This document shows positions 1 to 8,888 of a stretch of DNA of 64,000 nt, piece after piece. The position numbers were made by a program, and so were the translations under genes. Where the stretch lies: NCBI RefSeq assembly GCF_900142005.1, contig NZ_FQZL01000009.1, positions 124,001 through 188,000 on the forward strand. The letters run 5' to 3'. Every line of letters begins with the position of its first letter. The stretch's first letter is position 1. A model generated the notes under the pieces. The model was given only the letters and a program-made list of their open reading frames with translations, was not told where the DNA came from and did no database searches. This stretch comes from Dethiosulfatibacter aminovorans DSM 17477. Lineage in GTDB: Bacteria; Bacillota; Clostridia; Tissierellales; Dethiosulfatibacteraceae.

Positions 1-2211
1 CTTGGAGGTATCAGTCCCGTTCAGCGCAATATTCACCTGTCTCTGTATATCGTATTTTGTCAGTCCCATAAGTGAGGCTATGTCTTCATCAATTTCAAGA
101 TTATACTGGTATACGGACTTTGGAATATTGGACCATGTGCTTTTTATGCTTTCAAGGCTGTTGATTTCCCTCAATGCATCTTCCGCTTTTGAATAGAGGC
201 TTTTTTTGTCGTTGTCGTACATTGATATCTCTATATCTGCACCTGGAGAGGATATGGCAGGTTGCTTGACCTCAATTCTGCTGCCTATTAGAGTGTCGAC
301 CAACATTTTTTCCAAATAGTCTGCATATGAGGTTTTGTCAATCAATTTACTGTCATCAAGAAATACAATCAATTGTCCTGTATGATCTGAGTTTGCTCCG
401 GTAGCTACAGTGAGATAGAATTTCGGCAAATAACCTCCTATGCTTGAGGTATATCCTGCAATATTCTCTTCATCATCCAGTATCCTGCTTATATCATCTA
501 TAAGCTTTTCAGTACTGTCCTTGTCGCCTTTCTTTTCGTTTGAAACATCTATATACAGATAATCCTTATCGGCATAAGGAAATATTTCAACAGGAAGGAA
601 GTATAGTCCTATGCCTATGGAAACAACAAAGAAAGAAAATATTGATACAATTGTCAAGACGCTGTGCTTTAGACCAAACTGAAGCATAGTGCTGAAAAGT
701 TTCTTGGTTCTGTTTTTTTTTGGCAATATCATCTTTGCCTTGCCTTTGAATATACAGGTAAGGGCAGGGACCAGAAGCATGGCTGAAATATAGGAAGCTG
801 TCAGAGCGATAATAACTACAATAGGCAGTGACTTGGCAAATTCCCCTGCTTCGCCGGGAAGGGCTATGAGGGGAGCGAATGCCGCTACGGTAGTAAGTGT
901 TGATGAAAATACAGGACCTGAAGTATCAATGGCTCCATCAATAGATGCTCTGACCGGGTCAACGTCTTCGTCAAGCTTCACCTGGATAGCATCCGTAACA
1001 ACTATTGAATTGTCCACAAGTATTCCAAGAGCTATTATAAGGGCAGCTATGGAAATCTGGTGAAGATCTATTTCCAGATAGCGCATTGCCGTAAAGGTCA
1101 GAAAAATACTGAAAGGTATGGCTGTAGATACTATGGCTGCATTTTTGTATCCCATACCTATGAATACCGTAATTATTACAAAAAGTATTCCTTCCAACAG
1201 GTTCACAATGAATTTGTTTATTGAGTTCTTTACTTCATCGGGCTGATAGACAAGTTTTTCAGCCTCCAAGGTGGCAGGAAGTTCAGACAGTTTCTTATTG
1301 AGTACATACTCCACCTGTTCTCCAATTTCGACAATGTTCTGATCGTCTTTAAAATATCCTGTAATTAGCACTGCAGGATTATTATTGGTTTTGAATTTTT
1401 TTGCATTTTCCTCATAACCCATGTATATATGGGCAATATCCTTAAGCCTGGTTATTCCGAAGTTATTCGAAATATGTATTACCAGATTTTCAATATCGTG
1501 GATGTTCTCAAAGGTTCCAGGAATATTCACACTTATTTTCCCGGAAGAAGTATCAAGAGAGCCGGAGGGTATGTTGGTATTTTGTATCAACAGAAGATTG
1601 TATATGTCTTCAACGGATAAGTTTGTCTTGTCAAGGCTGTCCAGATTCATTTCCACATAGACCTGCTTTTCAAGGTTTCCATCAATATTGACTTTCTTTA
1701 TGCCTTCGATTCTAAGGAGGTCGTTCTTGATGTTCTCTGCAAAATATGAAAGTTTGTCATAGGAGTATTCTTCTCCGGATAATGTGATTATGAGACCTGC
1801 GGTTTCCACAAGGTTTTCTGTATCTATTTCAGGAGGATAAGCTCCTTGGGGAAGTTCATCTGATATGGAGTCTATTATTTTACTGAGATTGGACCACTGT
1901 TCATCCTTGTCTACAGAGTAGTTGATGGTAACAATGACAATAGATACATTGCCTGATGAAATGGATTCTATATTTTCTATTCCTTCAATAATGGAAATTT
2001 CATTTTCGATTTTTTTTGTAATGAGAGATTCGACTTCTTCAGCTGAAGCTCCAGGGTATATTGTTGTTATCATGGCTGAAGGACTTGTAACATCAGGATT
2101 TTCCTGTCGTGGAAGGCTTGAATAGGAAATTACTCCTGAAATCATGATTATGACAGCCAGAACTACAGCAACCTTCCTGTTGTGTACTGTGAAATTTATT
2201 AATCCTTTCAT
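1..2211 (-). CDS. RND-family efflux permease (AcrB/MexB type), C-terminus outside window
   Basis: The reading frame is open from the ATG at 2211 to the window edge, giving the first 737 residues of a protein that is normally about 1000-1050 residues. RND pumps are proton-driven trimeric exporters in the inner membrane. The N-terminus (MKGLINFTVHNRKVAVVLAV, first membrane helix) is followed by the porter-domain hallmark SLPRQENPDV and YPGASAEEVE. Near residue 400, in the fourth helix, the motif reads GILVDNSIVVTDAIQ; AcrB has two Asp in the proton relay here, and this protein has Asp-Asn. It starts 4 bases after the stop of the membrane fusion protein gene, so the two are co-transcribed with the upstream TetR gene. 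Substrate unknown. Confidence 0.93.
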   Translation of the reverse strand, partial: MKGLINFTVHNRKVAVVLAVIIMISGVISYSSLPRQENPDVTSPSAMITTIYPGASAEEVESLITKKIENEISIIEGIENIESISSGNVSIVIVTINYSVDKDEQWSNLSKIIDSISDELPQGAYPPEIDTENLVETAGLIITLSGEEYSYDKLSYFAENIKNDLLRIEGIKKVNIDGNLEKQVYVEMNLDSLDKTNLSVEDIYNLLLIQNTNIPSGSLDTSSGKISVNIPGTFENIHDIENLVIHISNNFGITRLKDIAHIYMGYEENAKKFKTNNNPAVLITGYFKDDQNIVEIGEQVEYVLNKKLSELPATLEAEKLVYQPDEVKNSINKFIVNLLEGILFVIITVFIGMGYKNAAIVSTAIPFSIFLTFTAMRYLEIDLHQISIAALIIALGILVDNSIVVTDAIQVKLDEDVDPVRASIDGAIDTSGPVFSSTLTTVAAFAPLIALPGEAGEFAKSLPIVVIIALTASYISAMLLVPALTCIFKGKAKMILPKKNRTKKLFSTMLQFGLKHSVLTIVSIFSFFVVSIGIGLYFLPVEIFPYADKDYLYIDVSNEKKGDKDSTEKLIDDISRILDDEENIAGYTSSIGGYLPKFYLTVATGANSDHTGQLIVFLDDSKLIDKTSYADYLEKMLVDTLIGSRIEVKQPAISSPGADIEISMYDNDKKSLYSKAEDALREINSLESIKSTWSNIPKSVYQYNLEIDEDIASLMGLTKYDIQRQVNIALNGTDTSK

Positions 2212-2215
2212 AATA

Positions 2216-3424
2216 TCACCGTTCCTGACTTTCTACTTTATATCCTTCCAATACACTGTCCAGTCCCAGGGTTATGATTTCTTCACCTGGATCTACGCCT
2301 TCGACTAGAATCTTGTCCTCGTTTATACTCTTTATGGTAATATTTCTTCTGGAAGCACGGCCGTCTTCTATGAGGTAAACATAGTCTTCGCCATCGTTAA
2401 GTACTGAAGAAATATCAAGCCAGACACCCTGAATTTTTCCAAGGACAAAGTTGACTTGGGCAGTTGATCCTATAAGAAGATCTTCCGTTGAACTGTCCAG
2501 ACTTATGGTGACAAGGTAGGTCAGGGAATTGGGATCGGGAACTTCACTGATTGAATCAATGGTTCCTCTGAAAATTTTGTCGTTGATTTCAATATTGGAT
2601 TCAGTATCCTTGTCCAGCCTGTAGACATCACTTATGGATACTCCAACTTCAACAACAAGTTCGTTGCTGCTGACGGTTACTACTGGATAACCTGAAGCAA
2701 CGGCATCGCCCTCCTCGTTTAAAATGGAAAGTACTGTGCCGTAAGAATCGCTGTATAAAATTGAATCATCAACCAGGGATTTATATCCTTCATAGGCATT
2801 TTTTGCAGCCAAATAGACAGAGTAGGATGACTGGATATCTTCACTGCTGGAGCCTTCAAGTGTTTTGTTGAAAAGCTCCACAGCCTGCAAATATTCTTTT
2901 TCTGAAATATCCAGACTCAGTTCAGCCTGCTCTAAAGAAGATAATGATATGACATCCTCTTCGAAAAGCCTAGCCATATCATTGTAGTTGTTTTTATTAA
3001 ATTCATAGACGGATTTTGCCTTGTCCACATTTAAACTTGCACTGGAAATATCTTCCTGGCCTGCGCCATTCAAAGCTTTTTGATACTGTGAATATGCAGA
3101 GTCCATATTGTTGCCTGCCGCAGCCAGTTGAAATTCCATATCGGTAGTATCCATTGAAGCAATGGAATCTCCCGGTGCAATCTTTTGAGATAGATCGACA
3201 AAGATTTTATCAATATATCCGCCTGTCTTGAAAGAATATTGTTTAAGCTGATTTGATCTTACAACCCCCACATAATTGATTATACTGTCTAGGGAAGTGG
3301 ATTTTGCTGCAATGGATACAACAGGTATCTTTTTTTCCTTTTCAGGCAAGGGTTCTTTTGTACATGCTGTAAACATTAAAACCAGTATAAAGAAAGCTAC
3401 AGGAATCAATATTATTTTTTTCAT
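2216..3424 (-). CDS. RND efflux membrane fusion lipoprotein (HlyD/AcrA family)
   Basis: 402 residues. The N-terminus is a lipoprotein signal peptide with lipobox FTAC (Cys21), so the mature protein is anchored to the outer face of the cytoplasmic membrane. A barrel-sandwich half (SFKTGGYIDKIFVDLSQKIAPGDSIA) is followed by an alpha-helical hairpin (about residues 95-215, AAGNNMDSAYSQYQKALNG to NAYEGYKSLV), the second lipoyl half (ILYSDSYGTVLSILNEEGDAV) and a beta-barrel/membrane-proximal region. In AcrA-type proteins this adaptor couples the RND pump to export. It lies between the TetR regulator (9-base gap) and the pump (4-base gap), the standard tripartite operon without an outer-membrane channel, as expected in a monoderm. 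Confidence 0.93.
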   Translation of the reverse strand: MKKIILIPVAFFILVLMFTACTKEPLPEKEKKIPVVSIAAKSTSLDSIINYVGVVRSNQLKQYSFKTGGYIDKIFVDLSQKIAPGDSIASMDTTDMEFQLAAAGNNMDSAYSQYQKALNGAGQEDISSASLNVDKAKSVYEFNKNNYNDMARLFEEDVISLSSLEQAELSLDISEKEYLQAVELFNKTLEGSSSEDIQSSYSVYLAAKNAYEGYKSLVDDSILYSDSYGTVLSILNEEGDAVASGYPVVTVSSNELVVEVGVSISDVYRLDKDTESNIEINDKIFRGTIDSISEVPDPNSLTYLVTISLDSSTEDLLIGSTAQVNFVLGKIQGVWLDISSVLNDGEDYVYLIEDGRASRRNITIKSINEDKILVEGVDPGEEIITLGLDSVLEGYKVESQER

Positions 3425-3433
3425 AAATCACCA

Positions 3434-3991
3434 CTAGAAAAATATTTTAACGAAGTCTCCTATGAGTGAGTCGAGTTTGGATTTTGTGTTTGTTTCTTCA
3501 ATTATTTTGACTATACCTTTTTTTATGGACTCGGTATATGCCTTTATCATAATCTTGTCATTTGAAGTTATGTTATTGTCGGACTTGAGTACGAAGCCGG
3601 CTAGAATAACATCTTCCAGCATTTTATCCAAATCCTTGCTTACATTAGGAAGGATGGTTTCATTACTAAGTATTATATGAATTTCATATCTGTGTTTTTT
3701 GGTTATTTGAACAAGCATGTCGGCAAAATCTTTTACCAGGATTTCAGTGCTTGAAGCTCCAGAAGCATTGAGATTTTTGAACATGATTTTAAGTTCGTTG
3801 TATACTGGTGTTACTATGGCATTAAAAAGCTGTTCCTTGTTTGTGAAATATCTGTATATGTTTCCCGGTGAAACATTGGATTTTATTGCTATGTCCCTGA
3901 TCTTTGATTTGTCATATCCGGTTTTATAAAATTCGGAGAGTCCGGACTTCAAAATTTCCTCTTTAACATGGGCTTTCAATACTTGTGGCAT
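3434..3991 (-). CDS. TetR/AcrR-family transcriptional regulator
   Basis: About 185 residues. The first 50 residues form a TetR helix-turn-helix (EEILKSGLSEFYKTGYDKSKIRDIAIKSNVSPGNIYRYFTNKEQLF, shown here as the family pattern in pieces: IAIKSNVSPGNIYRYF is the recognition part). The C-terminal ligand domain is unremarkable. The start is decided by the ribosome site: a longer frame begins at 4006, but its ATGGAGG contains the GGAGG that sits 8 bases before the ATG at 3991 (MPQVLKAH), so 3991 is preferred. It is the first gene of the efflux operon and probably represses it; the inducer is unknown. Confidence 0.9.
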   Translation of the reverse strand: MPQVLKAHVKEEILKSGLSEFYKTGYDKSKIRDIAIKSNVSPGNIYRYFTNKEQLFNAIVTPVYNELKIMFKNLNASGASSTEILVKDFADMLVQITKKHRYEIHIILSNETILPNVSKDLDKMLEDVILAGFVLKSDNNITSNDKIMIKAYTESIKKGIVKIIEETNTKSKLDSLIGDFVKIFF

Positions 3992-4046
3992 AAAATAAAC
4001 CTCCATTTAATTTATGCTTAATTATATCACGATTCATTATATATTT

Positions 4047-4191
4047 CAAGCAAGAAAGCAGCTACGATGCGTTAAATACGCAAGTATTTACTATGAGGTC
4101 GCAGAAAGTTTCCTTGACCGCGTAATATCAATGCTTCAAGGGATTAAGCATTTTAACTTTCTACTACAAGAAAGCAGCAAATAATTGCTGC
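4047..4191 (+). repeat. Dispersed intergenic repeat, copy A
   Basis: A stretch of about 130 bases between the TetR promoter region and the hisS stop codon that aligns, on the opposite strand, with 11386-11541. Shared blocks in order: CAAGAAAGC-GCTA, GCGTTAAAT-CG-AAG-ATTTA, GAAAGT-TCCTTGA, GCTTCAAGGG and TTT-AACTTT, ending with AAGA-AGC-GC. It ends in a 7-base stem (GCAGCAA/TTGCTGC, 4174-4191) that touches the hisS stop codon and may help terminate hisS. No coding potential. Size and end hairpins suggest a non-autonomous repeat family of the MITE/REP kind. Confidence 0.65.
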
Positions 4192-5441
4192 TAATCAAGA
4201 TTTTTTATTTCAAGTTCATCCTTTGAATACATTGCAAATTTGTCGAATCCCTGATTGGTCAGCTGGTCAAGCTGTTTGCTCACTTTCTTTGCTTTTTTGA
4301 ACAGCGATACGGCATAACCATCTGCCCTTAATTCGTCAGCCTTCATTATGACATCAGAAATCTCTTCTTCCATATCGTATAAAAGCACTACTTTTTCTTT
4401 TCCAGGAGACTTGTACTTATCTTCAATCATCTGGTTTACAAGTCTTTCGAATCCAATGGAAAAACCAACTGCAGGTATGCTTTGACCGATGAAGCTTCCG
4501 ATCATTTCATCGTATCTGCCGCCGCCTGCGATTGAATAACCAAGTCCCTTATATGCGATTTCAAATATTGGACCTGTATAATAGCCCATTCCTCTTACCA
4601 GGGTAAAGTCAAACACAATATCGTATTTGCCGTCTGCTATGGCAGTTACATTTCTGGTTATGCATTTCATGTTTTCAACTACTTCTTCGGGTACACCGTA
4701 GTTGCCTAAGATGTCAATATCGCCGCTGCTTATTTCATCAAGCATAGCCAGTATCCTGTCTATATTTTCAACAGGGTAGTCTTTGCCGGAAAGCTCTTTT
4801 CTTATGCCGTCCATTCCTATCTTATCCAGCTTGTCCAGTATTATACATACTCCTTCAAAATCTTCTTCGCTGAATCCGCAGCCAAGAACCACTGATTTAA
4901 GTATTCTTCTGTCGTTTATCCTTATCTGGAAATCACTTACATCCAGTTCCGTAAGAGCCTTTGCCGTAGAGGTCAGAAGCTCTATCTCGGCATCGCAATC
5001 GGGATTTCCTATTATGTCAATATCGCATTGCTTAAAGCTTCTATATCTTCCTTTTTGGGCTCTCTCAGCCCTGAAAACATTACCAACCTGTATAGCCTTG
5101 AATACTGATGGCAGTTCATTTCTGTGTTTGCAGTAGAATCTGCTCAGAGGGATTGTAAGGTCGTATCTGAGACCAAGCTCTGCAAGGTCGCTTTCTGTAA
5201 GGTTTTCCTTGGAAAGATTCAGCTTGTTTCCTCTTTTCATGATCTTGAATATCAGCTTCAGATTTTCTCCACCCTTGCTTCCCAGAAGGTTGTCGATGTT
5301 TTCAACTACGGGTGTCTCTATAAGCTGAAAGCCGTTGTTCTTGTAGGTGTCTATAATCTTTTTTTCCACATGATCACGTATTTCTTTTTCTCCTGGAAGG
5401 AGGTCTCTCATTCCTTTAGCCGGATTTACATTGATTTTCAT
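4191..5441 (-). CDS. hisS: Histidine--tRNA ligase
   Basis: 416 residues, normal length for HisS. Charges tRNA-His with histidine in the cytoplasm. Class II synthetase motifs are visible: KGMRDLLPGE at the N-terminus, motif 2 (FRAERAQKGRYRSFKQCDIDIIG), the histidine-binding peptide LVRGMGYYTGPIFE, and the HisB/motif 3 segment AGGGRYDEMIGSFIGQSIPAVGFSIGFERL (quoted in part). The anticodon-binding C-terminal domain (about residues 325-416) is present. The motif LVRGMGYY differs from the usual LVRGLDYY, which is also seen in divergent HisS; the HisZ paralogue is less likely because no other his genes are nearby. Start has a GGAGTG ribosome site. Stop abuts repeat copy A. Confidence 0.88.
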   Translation of the reverse strand: MKINVNPAKGMRDLLPGEKEIRDHVEKKIIDTYKNNGFQLIETPVVENIDNLLGSKGGENLKLIFKIMKRGNKLNLSKENLTESDLAELGLRYDLTIPLSRFYCKHRNELPSVFKAIQVGNVFRAERAQKGRYRSFKQCDIDIIGNPDCDAEIELLTSTAKALTELDVSDFQIRINDRRILKSVVLGCGFSEEDFEGVCIILDKLDKIGMDGIRKELSGKDYPVENIDRILAMLDEISSGDIDILGNYGVPEEVVENMKCITRNVTAIADGKYDIVFDFTLVRGMGYYTGPIFEIAYKGLGYSIAGGGRYDEMIGSFIGQSIPAVGFSIGFERLVNQMIEDKYKSPGKEKVVLLYDMEEEISDVIMKADELRADGYAVSLFKKAKKVSKQLDQLTNQGFDKFAMYSKDELEIKNLD

Positions 5442-5454
5442 ATTGTTATCACTC

Positions 5455-6135
5455 CTAAATTTCGAATATATTGTATGTATTGTTCAAAAGGTCCACGTAT
5501 AGAAGTTTTCCCTTAAGTTCGCATTCCTTGTCAAGCAGTACCTTTATGCATTCGCTTACCTGTGTTGATGCTGCAGCAGCCGGAGTGTAGGAAGGATTTC
5601 CTACAAGTGTTTCAATACCTTTTTCATCACTGTCGCTGTATATTTTGGACAGGGTGTTGTCTCCCGGCATAACTACGCTTATCTGGTAATACCAGCCGGC
5701 TATGGCACCGTGTATGAGGGGGATCGAGTATTGGAAACATTTTTTTTCCAGTAGAAGTCTGGTGGTTACATTGTCAACTGCATCAATTACAACATCGTGA
5801 CCCTTGATGATTTCGTCGCAGTTGTCTTCTGTAAGAATTGAATCGTAGCCTGTGAATTTCACAGATGGGTTCACATCACGGACCCTTTCCTCCGCAACGA
5901 CGACCTTTTTTCTTCCAAGATTCGACATTGAGGAAAAAAGCTGTCTGTTAAGATTGGTTTCATCAAAAACATCTCCATCAATGGCTGTGATGTTTCCTAT
6001 TCCAATTCTTGAGAGCATTTCAATAATATATCCTCCCAGACCGCCGCACCCCACAATCAGGACCTTGCTTTTTTTTAGGATTTTCATATCATCTTCGCTA
6101 ATGGTTGTAAGATTTCGGATATACCTGTTTTCCAT
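5455..6135 (-). CDS. ThiF/MoeB/HesA-family adenylyltransferase (E1-like)
   Basis: 226 residues. The N-terminal Rossmann fold has the ATP motif GCGGLGGYI (residues 30-38), the acidic loop DGDVFDETNLNRQLF, and DAVDNVTTR, the family signature for adenylating the C-terminal glycine of a small sulfur carrier or ubiquitin-like protein. No CxxC zinc pairs are visible in the C-terminal half, so this is a short form. It ends in VLLDKECELKGKLLYVDL, as in HesA/MoeB. It lies 13 bases upstream of hisS on the same strand and is probably co-transcribed. Partner protein not in the window; thiamine, molybdopterin or another sulfur-transfer pathway are all possible. Confidence 0.85.
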   Translation of the reverse strand: MENRYIRNLTTISEDDMKILKKSKVLIVGCGGLGGYIIEMLSRIGIGNITAIDGDVFDETNLNRQLFSSMSNLGRKKVVVAEERVRDVNPSVKFTGYDSILTEDNCDEIIKGHDVVIDAVDNVTTRLLLEKKCFQYSIPLIHGAIAGWYYQISVVMPGDNTLSKIYSDSDEKGIETLVGNPSYTPAAAASTQVSECIKVLLDKECELKGKLLYVDLLNNTYNIFEI

Positions 6136-6338
6136 GATAACCTCCTGATAACAGCTTCAATCAGTATATCATAATTTAAATTTATTAAAAACCCAAATTT
6201 CCTTAAATCGCATTTCTTTTTTTATGTTATACTTATTATTGATGATACAATATGGGAGGGATTCAATCAAGTGAGTGCAGGAAATTTTTCTTCGTGTTTC
6301 TCCCGGTATATATAACATAAAATGACAGGAAGGTATAT

Positions 6339-8285
6339 ATGAAAGAACTGAATTATATAAAAATTTGTGCATCCAGCCCGAAGCTGAAGGTTGCGGATTG
6401 TGTATACAATACAAATGAAATAATATGTGAAATCGGCAAGGCCCTTGAGGAACAAGCTGAAGTTGTAGTATTTCCTGAGCTTTCCATTACGGGTTATACC
6501 TGTGGGGATTTGTTCTTTCAGGATTTGCTTTTAAAGGAATGTGAAGCTTCAGTTGAAAAACTGGTGGAATATTCAATAGACAAGGATATTCTCATTGTTG
6601 TGGGGGCACCGATATCAAACAGGGGAATGACATTTAACTGTGCAGTTTTAATAAACAGGGGAAGGGTTATCGGCATAGTTCCAAAGACATTCCTTCCAAA
6701 CTACAATGAATTCTATGAAAAAAGATGGTTTGCCAGTGGTCGTGTAAATATGGATGAAACAATAGATTATTGCGGAATGACAGTTCCCTTTGGTACGGAT
6801 CTTTTGTTTGAAAGCGAAGCTAACAGTGACCTGGTTCTGGGCCTTGAAATATGCGAGGACCTGTGGGCGCCTGTTCCTCCCAGCAGCAATCTTTCCCTTG
6901 GAGGAGCTGCTGTTATTTTGAATTTGTCGGCATCAAATGACCTTGTGGGCAAGAGCGAATACAGGAGAAGCCTGGTGATCAACCAGTCGGCAAGATGCCT
7001 TGCAGGATATGTATATGTATCTGCAGGATATGGAGAATCATCAACTGATCTTGTTTTTGGAGGGCATAGTCTGATTGCAGAAAACGGAAGGCTTCTTGAG
7101 GAATCCGACAAATATGAAATGGATGGAAGCAGAATAACAAGCGAAATCGATCTGGAAATAATAAATCATGATAGAAGAAATTCAAGCTCTTTCAGCGATA
7201 CTCCAAAACAGAAGTACAGGAGAGTTAAGTTTTACACTGAGTCCAAAGCTTGCGAAATACACAGAAGGCACAATTCCCATCCTTTTGTTCCAGTGAGGGA
7301 AGAGGAAAGGAACAAGAGATGTGAGGAGATTTTCAGCATACAAACAAGCGGTCTTGCCAAGCGGATAGAGCATATAGGTTCTTCCAGCATGGTAATTGGA
7401 ATATCGGGCGGGCTTGATTCAACCCTTGCTCTCCTTGTATGTGTGAAAACCTGCGACAGGCTGGGTCTTGACAGAAGCATGATCAAGGCTGTTACAATGC
7501 CTGGGTTCGGAACTACAGACAGAACATATAACAACGCCGTAGGGCTTATAGAATCACTTGGAGCGACTTTTCTTGAAATCCCAATAGCAGAGGCCTGCAT
7601 CAAGCATTTTGATGATATTGGTCACGATATGAGCCGTCATGATATTACCTACGAGAATACACAGGCAAGAGAAAGGACGCAGATCCTCATGGACCTTTCC
7701 AATAAATTCAAGGGAATAGTAGTAGGAACAGGAGATTTGTCTGAGCTTGCCATGGGATGGGCAACCTACAATGGAGACCATATGTCCATGTATGGAGTGA
7801 ATGCGAGCATACCGAAGACTCTTGTGAAATATGTGGTCAAATGGGTTGCAGAGAATGCGGTTGAAGAGAAGACAAGGGAAATCCTTTTTGATGTTCTGGA
7901 TACTCCTGTGAGTCCGGAACTCTTGCCGCCTGACGAAAAAGGGGGAATATCGCAGAAAACGGAAGATCTGATAGGTCCCTACGAGCTTCACGATTTTTTC
8001 CTTTTCAATACGGTAAGGTATGGATTTGGTCCTGAAAAGATAATGAAGATTACGGAACTGGCTTTTGAAGGGAAATATTCCAAGGATACAATCTACAAAT
8101 GGTTGAGACAATTCTACTGGAGATTCGTATCTCAGCAATTCAAAAGGTCATGCATCCCTGACGGACCCAAGGTCGGGTCCATATGTCTGTCGCCTAGAGG
8201 GGACTGGAGGATGCCAAGTGATGCCTCTTTCGGAATGTGGATGAGAAGGATGGACAAGATCAGGGAAGAAGGAAGCTATAGCTGA
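6339..8285 (+). CDS. nadE: Glutamine-dependent NAD+ synthetase
   Basis: 648 residues, a full two-domain enzyme converting nicotinate adenine dinucleotide to NAD+ with glutamine as nitrogen donor. The N-terminal nitrilase-type glutaminase has the Glu-Lys-Cys triad at E47 (FPELSITGY), K116 (VPKTFLPNYNEFYE) and C172 (EICEDLWAP). The C-terminal synthetase has the ATP-pyrophosphatase loop SGGLDSTLAL near residue 355 and GTGDLSELAMGWATY downstream. Start has AGGAAGGT before ATG. It stands alone between divergent ThiF-hisS and convergent ilvBN. With nadK at 48.7 kb the window carries the last two steps of NAD(P) synthesis. Confidence 0.96.
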   Translation: MKELNYIKICASSPKLKVADCVYNTNEIICEIGKALEEQAEVVVFPELSITGYTCGDLFFQDLLLKECEASVEKLVEYSIDKDILIVVGAPISNRGMTFNCAVLINRGRVIGIVPKTFLPNYNEFYEKRWFASGRVNMDETIDYCGMTVPFGTDLLFESEANSDLVLGLEICEDLWAPVPPSSNLSLGGAAVILNLSASNDLVGKSEYRRSLVINQSARCLAGYVYVSAGYGESSTDLVFGGHSLIAENGRLLEESDKYEMDGSRITSEIDLEIINHDRRNSSSFSDTPKQKYRRVKFYTESKACEIHRRHNSHPFVPVREEERNKRCEEIFSIQTSGLAKRIEHIGSSSMVIGISGGLDSTLALLVCVKTCDRLGLDRSMIKAVTMPGFGTTDRTYNNAVGLIESLGATFLEIPIAEACIKHFDDIGHDMSRHDITYENTQARERTQILMDLSNKFKGIVVGTGDLSELAMGWATYNGDHMSMYGVNASIPKTLVKYVVKWVAENAVEEKTREILFDVLDTPVSPELLPPDEKGGISQKTEDLIGPYELHDFFLFNTVRYGFGPEKIMKITELAFEGKYSKDTIYKWLRQFYWRFVSQQFKRSCIPDGPKVGSICLSPRGDWRMPSDASFGMWMRRMDKIREEGSYS

Positions 8286-8321
8286 TTGATCCAATAAATT
8301 TTGAATTTCAGTATAAAAAAT

Positions 8322-8376
8322 AAAGCTGGGACTCCTGTGCTGTGAATGCACATAAGAGTTCCAGCTTTTAGTTTTT
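8322..8376. terminator. Bidirectional intrinsic terminator between nadE and ilvN
   Basis: A 13-base stem (AAAGCTGGGACTC with GAGTTCCAGCTTT, one G-T pair) is flanked by A-rich sequence on the left and TTTTAGTTTTT on the right, so it can terminate nadE on the plus strand and ilvN on the minus strand. Confidence 0.85.
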
Positions 8377-8405
8377 AAATTTGATTATCGGGACAGGGTA
8401 TTTGT

Positions 8406-8888
8406 CTAGCCCCTTTCTATGGCAGTCAGACCTGTTCTTACCAGTTCGATTATTCCATATGGGCGTACAAGTTCTATGAATGCATTGTTCTTGGTTTCAT
8501 CACCTGTCATTTCTATAGTTATGGACTTGGCACTTATATCTACAGTCTTTCCCTTGAAAACATCTGCCATTTGAATTATTTCAGTTCTTGTCTTTTGAGT
8601 GCAGTTGATCTTGAGGAAGAGGAGTTCTCTGAGGACGGATTTCTTCAAAGTCAAGTCTGTAATCTTGATTACATTTATAAGCTTGTTAAGCTGTTTGGTT
8701 ATTTGTTCAAGAATTTCTTCGTCGCCTGTTACGGTTACGGTTATTCTTGATATATTGGGATCCGTTGTCTCGGCAACATTCAAGGTATCTATATTGTATC
8801 CTCTTCTACTGAAAAGTCCTGCAACCTTGCTCAGTGTACCAGGGTAGTTTTCTACAGTGATTGAAAGTACGTGTTTTTCGTGTTTCAT
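8406..8888 (-). CDS. ilvN: Acetolactate synthase regulatory (small) subunit
   Basis: About 160 residues. N-terminal ACT domain (VLSITVENYPGTLSKVAGLFSRRGYNIDTL, quoted in the family pattern NYPGTLSKVAGLF) binds branched-chain amino acids and confers feedback inhibition; the C-terminal half is the ALS_ss_C domain (RELLFLKINC to RTGLTAIERG). The true start is the ATG at 8888, which shares its A with the TAA of ilvB (TAATG) and has GGAGGTGG 6 bases upstream; a longer frame from a GTG at 8897 lies within that ribosome site. Translation is therefore probably coupled to ilvB. Confidence 0.93.
   Translation of the reverse strand: MKHEKHVLSITVENYPGTLSKVAGLFSRRGYNIDTLNVAETTDPNISRITVTVTGDEEILEQITKQLNKLINVIKITDLTLKKSVLRELLFLKINCTQKTRTEIIQMADVFKGKTVDISAKSITIEMTGDETKNNAFIELVRPYGIIELVRTGLTAIERG

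Noticed and set aside
6245-6310. Short peptide frames upstream of nadE
   Set aside because: A GTG-started 14-codon frame and a 22-codon ATG frame exist near GGGAGG, but spacing is poor and no regulatory structure supports a leader peptide.
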